DNA from: Cladorhizidae sp. MBARI D1340-BT2
Lineage: Eukaryota > Porifera > Demospongiae > Poecilosclerida > Cladorhizidae
Direction of reading: 5' to 3'
Length of the DNA stretch: 64,000 nucleotides
Assembly: GCA_028752905.1 (NCBI GenBank)
Contig: JAQNBH010000004.1
Coordinates: 50,260,771-50,324,770 of the forward strand
Shown: piece after piece, positions 59,041 to 64,000 of the stretch
How the letters are laid out: every line of letters begins with the position of its first letter
How positions within the stretch are numbered: position 1 is the stretch's first letter
The notes under the pieces: model-generated
Told to the model about the DNA's origin: nothing
The model's database searches: none
What the model saw: the letters and a program-made list of their open reading frames with translations, nothing else
Translations under genes and position numbers: made by a program

Positions 59041-60890
59041 CAAAAGCAAGCCCCAGAGAGTTGGTGCCCACAATTAGAAAAGCCAGCCCCATACATTTGA
59101 TACCCACAATTAGAAAAGCCAGCCCCAGAGGGTTGGTGCCCGTAATTAGAAAAGCCAGCCGGTGCCCGCAATTAGAAAAGCCATCCCCAGAGAGTTGGCG
59201 CCCACAATTAGAAAGCCAGCCCCAGAGAGTTGGTGCCCGTAATTAGAAAAGCCATCCCCAGAGAGTTGGTGCCCGCAATTAGAAAAGCCAGCCCCAGAGA
59301 GTTGGTGCCCATAATTAGAAAAGCCATCCCCAGAGAGTTGGTGCCTGCAATTAGAAAAGCCAGCCCCAGAGAGTTGGTGCCCGCAATTAGAAAAGCCAGC
59401 CGCAGAGAGTTGGTGCCCGCAATTAGAAAAGCCATCCCCAGAGAGTTGGCGCCCACAATTAGAAAAGCCATCCCCAGAGAGTTGGTGCCCGCAATTAGAA
59501 AAGCCAGCCGCAGAGAGTTGTGCCCGCAATTAGAAAAGCCATCCCCAGAGAGTTGGTGCCCGCAATTAGAAAAGCCAGCCCCAGAGAGTTGGTGCCCACA
59601 ATTAGAAAAGCCAGCTCCAGAGAGTTGGTGCCCACAATTAGAAAAGCCAGCCCCCGAGAGTTGGTGCCCACAATTAGAAAAGCCAGCCCCAGAGAGTTGT
59701 TGCCCACAATTAGAAAAGCCAGCCCCAGAGAGTTGGTGCACAATCAGAAAAGCCAGCCCCAGAGAGTTGGTGCCCACAATTAGAAAAGCCAGCCCCAGAG
59801 AGTTGGTGCCAACAATTAGAAAAGCCAGCCCCAGAGAGTTGGTGCCCGCAATTAGAAAAGCCAGCCCCAGAGAGTTAGGCCCTCAATTATAAAAGCCAGC
59901 CCCATACATTTGATACCCACAATTAGAGGAAAGCCAGCCCCAGAGGGTTGGTGCCCGTAATTCGAAAAGCCAGCCGGTGCCCGCAATTAGAAAAGCCATC
60001 CCCAGAGAGTTGGCGCCCACAATTAGAAAGCCAGCCCCAGAGAGTTGGTGCCCGTAATTAGAAAAGCCATCCCCAGAGAGTTGGTGCCCGCAATTAGAAA
60101 AGCCAGCCCCAGAGAGTTGGTGCCCGCAATTAGAAAAGCCAGCCGCAGAGAGTTGGTGCCCGCAATTAGAAAAGCCATCCCCAGAGAGTTGGCGTCCACA
60201 ATTAGAAAAGCCATCCCCAGAGTGTTGGTGCCCGCAATTAGAAAAGCCAGCCCCAGAGAGTTGGTGCCCGTAATTAGAAAAGCCAGCCGCAGAGAGTTGG
60301 TGCCCGCAATTAGAAAAGCCATCCCCAGAGAGTTGGTGCCCACAATTAGAAAAGCCAGCCCCAGAGAGTTGGTGCCCGCAATTAGAAAAGCCAGCCCCAG
60401 AGAGTTGGTGCCCACAATTAGAAAAGCCAGCCCCAGAGAGTTGGTGCCCGTAATTAGAAAAGCCATCCCCAGAGAGTTGGTGCCCGCAATTAGAAAAGCC
60501 AGCCCCAGAGAGTTGGTGCCCGCAATTAGAAAAGCCAGCCGCAGAGAGTTGGTGCCCACAATTAGAAAAGCCATCCCCAGAGAGTTGGTGCCCACAATTA
60601 GAAAAGCCAGCCCCCGAGAGTTGGTGCCCACAATTAGAAAAGCCAGCCCCAGAGAGTTGGCCACAATTAGAAAAGCCAGCCCCAAAGAGTTGGTGCACAA
60701 TCAGAAAAGCCAGCCCCAGAGAGTTGGTGCACAATCAGAAAAGCCAGCCCCAGAGAGTTGATGCCCACAATTAGAAAAGCCAGCCCCCGAGAGTTGGTGC
60801 CCACAATTAGAAAAGCCAGCCCCAGAGAGTTGGTGCCCACAATCAGAAAAGCCAGCCCCAGAGAGTTGGTGCACAATCAGAAAAGCCTCA
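59041..60890. repeat. 36-bp minisatellite array (about 51 units)
   Basis: Units of GAGAGTTGGTGCCC(G/A)CAA, TTAGAAAAGCCAGCCCCA. Variable sites are CCAGCCCC, CCATCCCC or CCAGCCGC, and CCCGCAA, CCCACAA or CCCGTAA. A block of about 814 bp is duplicated: the markers CATACATTTGATACCC (59090 and 59903) and the shortened GCCGGTGCCCGC (about 59160 and 59974) recur in order. Frames coding for 12-residue repeats such as GHQLSGAGFSNC (up to 283 codons) are by-products of a unit length divisible by three. Confidence 0.95.
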
Positions 60891-62033
60891 TGTCCACCAT
60901 CACATAGAGTTGGTATTCTTGCAACATCAACACTCACTTCAAGAGCCAGGGCCACAGAGACAAAGGCGGCCAGGAAGGAGAGGGAGGAGTCTCTCAAGAT
61001 CCTCACAGGACACACCTATGCATGTAGTAGCAAGACATCTGACATCAGTGTCCTGACTTGAGCCAGCTCCTCCAGCACTGTGTGTGTGTGTGTGTGTGGT
61101 GGTGGAGGAGGTGATGGGCAGAGTGCAGATTAGTCGATGTTCCACAACTGGTGAAATGTTGCCATGGAAACTATAAACTCCCACAGGATGTTCTTCCTCA
61201 CATTGTAAATGTGCAGCACTTTTGGTAGTCGTGAGGAAATGGCACCAGCAACAACTACACACACATCCCCTTGGTCTGCCCCTCCCCCAGCTGTGCCAGT
61301 CAACTCTGAACATAGGTCATCTCACTGAGCAGCACCTCTGACCTCTGAACTGCTGTGTTTCACCGGTCAAAGGTGCTGGGCCATGAGATGACAGAGTCCC
61401 AGCGAGGACTAAAGGATTGTCTGTGAAGTGTGGACACACCTCTACAGTAGGAAGAACTTTAACCTATAAACACCTCACACATACCTACACACACACCTCA
61501 CCACATGCACACACCCCACACACCTCACCTGCACACTGAGTGTGTCATACAAGAGTGAGGAGGGAGAGATGCTGCCCTGACAGAAATCCCCACGCACACT
61601 AACTAGTTCTTCACAAAGGAAGTGTCACTGATTACTGGTCCCTTCTATACTATTTACACGCTGTGCCTTGGTCCAAGCATGTGGGGGTAACATGATGACT
61701 AAATACTGCACACACCCACATGTCCAAGTCTCCTGGAGCCCACCTCACACCTGGTGTGACCTCCACCCCCACAAAATCTATGGGTAACGGCTTCCCACAA
61801 CATCTGACTCGCCAATATTTCCCTCCGCACCTCAGCTAAACCCAGTGTGAACACAGACACTCTCACACACGCACTGATTAGGTTTGATATGTGAGTATTA
61901 TATTTATAGAATTATTTATAGATCCTACACACTCGTTAATGCAGTTTTGTGCATCCAAATATGTGGGGAGGGAGGGAGCACGCCACAAGTCCCTAATTAG
62001 TGCTAGACAGGAAGTGAGTGGTCCTAGCTCAAG
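60891..62033. other. Single-copy region upstream of the TATA candidate
   Basis: About 1.1 kb without repeats except a (TG)n at about 61080-61098. It holds one possible minus-strand exon (61130-61321). A minus-strand frame at about 60889-61015 with a hydrophobic run (LSFLAAFVSVALALEVSV) has no ATG and runs into the 36-mer array. Confidence 0.5.
61130..61321 (-). CDS. Possible terminal exon, unknown protein
   Basis: An open minus-strand stretch of about 63 codons ends at TAA (61130-61132) in single-copy DNA. It reads GDVCVVAGAISSRLPKVLHI, then YNVRKNILWEFIVSMATFHQ, then LWNID. A splice acceptor candidate, ATGTTCAG before AGTTGACTGG, lies near 61305. The mix of charged, aromatic and aliphatic residues looks like a folded protein rather than repeat translation, but an open frame of this length can occur by chance. 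No family was recognised. The upstream exon would lie to the right, between here and 62034 or beyond. Confidence 0.25.
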   Translation of the reverse strand, partial: DDLCSELTGTAGGGADQGDVCVVVAGAISSRLPKVLHIYNVRKNILWEFIVSMATFHQLWNID

Positions 62034-62040
62034 TATAAAG
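62034..62040 (+). promoter_or_regulatory. TATA-box candidate
   Basis: TATAAAG, followed 25-45 bp downstream by pyrimidine-rich sequence (GCTCATCT at about 62074-62081) that could act as an initiator. An ETS-like AGGAAGT lies upstream at about 62010. Position and motif only; no transcript evidence. Confidence 0.4.
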
Positions 62041-62065
62041 GGCCACGCCTGTAGCCCTGAGGTCT

Positions 62066-62186
62066 GAATGTTTGCTCATCTACTATCTAGCTCTCAAACT
62101 CTGTGATCTAGCAGCTCATTGCCACTACCCAGCTCTCTACTCTCACCTGCAGTGGGAGAACTCTGAAGTTATCTAAGGAAGCAACA
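62066..62186 (+). other. Candidate non-coding leader exon ending at GTGAGT
   Basis: About 120 bp from the expected start region to the first GTGAGT at 62187. The only ATG (62068) gives MFAHLLSSSQTL and a stop, so a coding role is unlikely. The end AGGAAGCAACA followed by GTGAGT would suit a splice donor with a weak exon side. The start is estimated from the TATA spacing. Confidence 0.3.
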
Positions 62187-64000
62187 GTGAGTATTGTTGT
62201 GTTATCTATTATTAAAGGAGCCTACAGTGAGTGTTGTTGTGTTATCTATTATTAAAGGAGTCTACAGTGAGTGTTGTTGTGTTATCTATTATTAAAGGAG
62301 TCTACAGTGAGTGTTGTTGGGTTATCTATTATTAAAGGAGTCTACAGTGAGTGTTGTTGTGTTATCTATTATTAAAGGAGCCTACAGTGAGTGTTGTTGT
62401 GTTATCTATTATTAAAGGAGTCTACAGTGAGTGTTGTTGTGTTATCTATTATTAAAGGAGCCTACAGTGAGTGTTGTTGTGTTATCTATTATTAAAGGAG
62501 TCTACAGTGAGTGTTGTTGTGTTATCTATTATTAAAGGAGTCTACAGTGAGTGTTGTTGTGTTATCTATTATTAAAGGAGTCTACAGTGAGTGTTGTTGT
62601 GTTATCTATTATTAAAGGGGCCTATAGTGAGTGTTGTTGTGTTATCTAATATTAAAGGGGCCTATAGTGAGTGTTGTTGTGTTATCTAATATTAAAGGAG
62701 CCTACAGTGAGTGTTGTTGTGTTATCTATTATTAAAGGAGTCTACAGTGAGTGTTGTTGTGTTATCTATTATTAAAGGAGTCTACAGTGAGTGTGTTGTG
62801 TTATCTATTATTAAAGGGGCCTATAGTGAGTGTTGTTGTGTTATCTAATATTAAAGGAGCCTACAGTGAGTGTTGTTGTGTTATCTATTATTAAAGGAGT
62901 CTACAGTGAGTGTTGTTGTGTTATCTATTATTAAAGGAGTCTACAGTGAGTGTTGTTGTGTTATCTATTATTAAAGGAGTCTACAGTGAGTGTTGTTGTG
63001 TTATCTATTATTAAAGGAGCCTACAGTGAGTGATGTTGTGTTATCTATTATTAAAGGAGCCTACAGTGAGTGTTGTTGTGTTATCTATTATTAAAGGAGT
63101 CTACAGTGAGTGTTGTTGTGTTATCTATTATTAAAGGAGCCTACAGTGAGTGTTGTTGTGTTATCTATTATTAAAGGAGTCTACAGTGAGTGTTGTTGTG
63201 TTATCTATTATTAAAGGAGCCTACAGTGAGTGTTGTTGTGTTATCTATTATTAAAGGAGCCTACAGTGAGTGTTGTTGTGTTATCTATTATTAAAGGAGT
63301 CTACAGTGAGTGTTGTTGTGTTATCTATTATTAAAGGAGTCTACAGTGAGTATTGTTGTGTTATCTATTATTAAAGGAGTCTACAGTGAGTGTTGTTGTG
63401 TTATCTATTATTAAAGGAGTCTACAGTGAGTGTTGTTGTGCTATCTATTATTAAAGGAGCCTACAGTGAGTGTTGTTGTGTTATCTATTATTAAAGGCGC
63501 CTACAGTGAGTGTTGTTGTGTTATCTATTATTAAAGGAGTCTACAGTGAGTGTTGTTGTGTTATCTATTATTAAAGGAGTCTACAGTGAGTATTGTTGTG
63601 TTATCTATTATTAAAGGAGTCTACAGTGAGTGTTGTTGTGTTATCTATTATTAAAGGAGTCTACAGTGAGTCTTGTTGTGTTATCTATTATTAAAGGAGC
63701 CTACAGTGAGTGTTGTTGTGTTATCTATTATTAAAGGAGCCTACAGTGAGTGTTGTTGTGTTATCTATTATTAAAGGAGTCTACAGTGAGTGTTGTTGTG
63801 TTATCTATTATTAAAGGAGTCTACAGTGAGTGTTGTTGTGTTATCTATTATTAAAGGCGCCTACAGTGAGTGTTGTTGTGTTATCTATTATTAAAGGAGT
63901 CTACAGTGAGTGTTGTTGTGTTATCTATTATTAAAGGAGCCTACAGTGAGTGTTGTTGTGTTATCTATTATTAAAGGAGTCTACAGTGAGTGTTGTTGTG
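62187..64000 (+). repeat. 40-bp minisatellite with a GTGAGT in every unit (about 45 units, continues)
   Basis: Units of GTGAGTGTTGTTGTGTTATC, TATTATTAAAGGAG(T/C)CTACA, very uniform, with one 39-bp unit near 62791. Every unit begins with the 5' splice-site-like GTGAGT; a few have GTGAGTATT, GTGAGTGATG or GTGAGTCTT. The array starts at the end of the candidate leader exon and goes past the window edge. The two dimorphic unit types GGAGTCTACA and GGAGCCTACA are mixed. Rare GGGGCCTATA and GGCGCCTACA units also occur. Confidence 0.95.

Noticed and set aside
60701..61015. Minus-strand frame with a signal-peptide-like start (LSFLAAFVSVALALEVSV)
   Set aside because: No ATG at the start, and the frame runs straight into the 36-bp minisatellite. 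It could be part of an exon, but there is not enough to call it.
1..64000. tRNA, rRNA or LTR retrotransposon sequences
   Set aside because: No cloverleaf with a proper anticodon arm, no rRNA core motifs, and no paired long direct repeats with reverse-transcriptase motifs were seen by eye. A covariance-model and profile search would be needed to exclude small ones.

Overview
The window looks like metazoan nuclear DNA, possibly from a marine invertebrate such as a sponge. That placement is weak: it rests on TTAGGG-type motifs, decayed hAT and pogo/Tigger transposase fragments, (TG)n microsatellites and the absence of any bacterial-style gene, operon, tRNA or rRNA. No intact protein-coding gene was found. 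Roughly three quarters of the window is tandem-repeat arrays.

From 1 to about 56.4 kb the window is a composite satellite: one cassette repeated in the same orientation five times, the first cut by the window edge. The order of parts is (a) a roughly 1.3 kb element with long terminal inverted repeats (TIRs); (b) a linker of about 180 bp; (c) a 24-bp minisatellite carrying TAGGGTTAGGG; (d) a spacer of about 0.3-0.5 kb; (e) a 67-bp minisatellite; (f) a spacer of about 320 bp; (g) a G-rich 42-bp minisatellite; then (a) again. Full cassettes measure about 12.5 kb (13983-26485), 15.4 kb (26486-41856) and 8.8 kb (41857-50661). The copies differ in array length and in details. Cassette 2 has a 39-bp repeat where the others have the 24-mer. 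Cassette 4 has lost the right half of the TIR element and has AT-richer 24-mer variants. Cassette 5 has 30-bp units with one extra telomeric hexamer and lacks its 42-mer array. The arrays contain nested higher-order duplications.

Several DNA transposons have inserted into the cassettes and serve as history markers: a hAT fragment in cassette 2 (14995-15646), a 491-bp Tigger-like element with TA duplications in cassette 3 (27856-28346), a deleted hAT element with an 8-bp target duplication in cassette 4 (45274-47082), and an unclassified TA-flanked element of about 1.2 kb at the same site in cassettes 3 and 5 only.

From about 56.4 kb the cassette stops. This region has a 58-bp relative of the 67-mer, a 40-bp array (58107-58542), a 36-bp array (59041-60890) and about 1.3 kb of single-copy DNA with a possible minus-strand terminal exon. 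A TATA-box candidate at 62034 is followed by a short candidate leader exon, which runs into a 40-bp array that goes off the window edge. Every unit of that array carries the 5' splice-site-like hexamer GTGAGT. The most promising observations are the composite cassette, the Foldback-like element inside it, and this splice-donor-bearing minisatellite.
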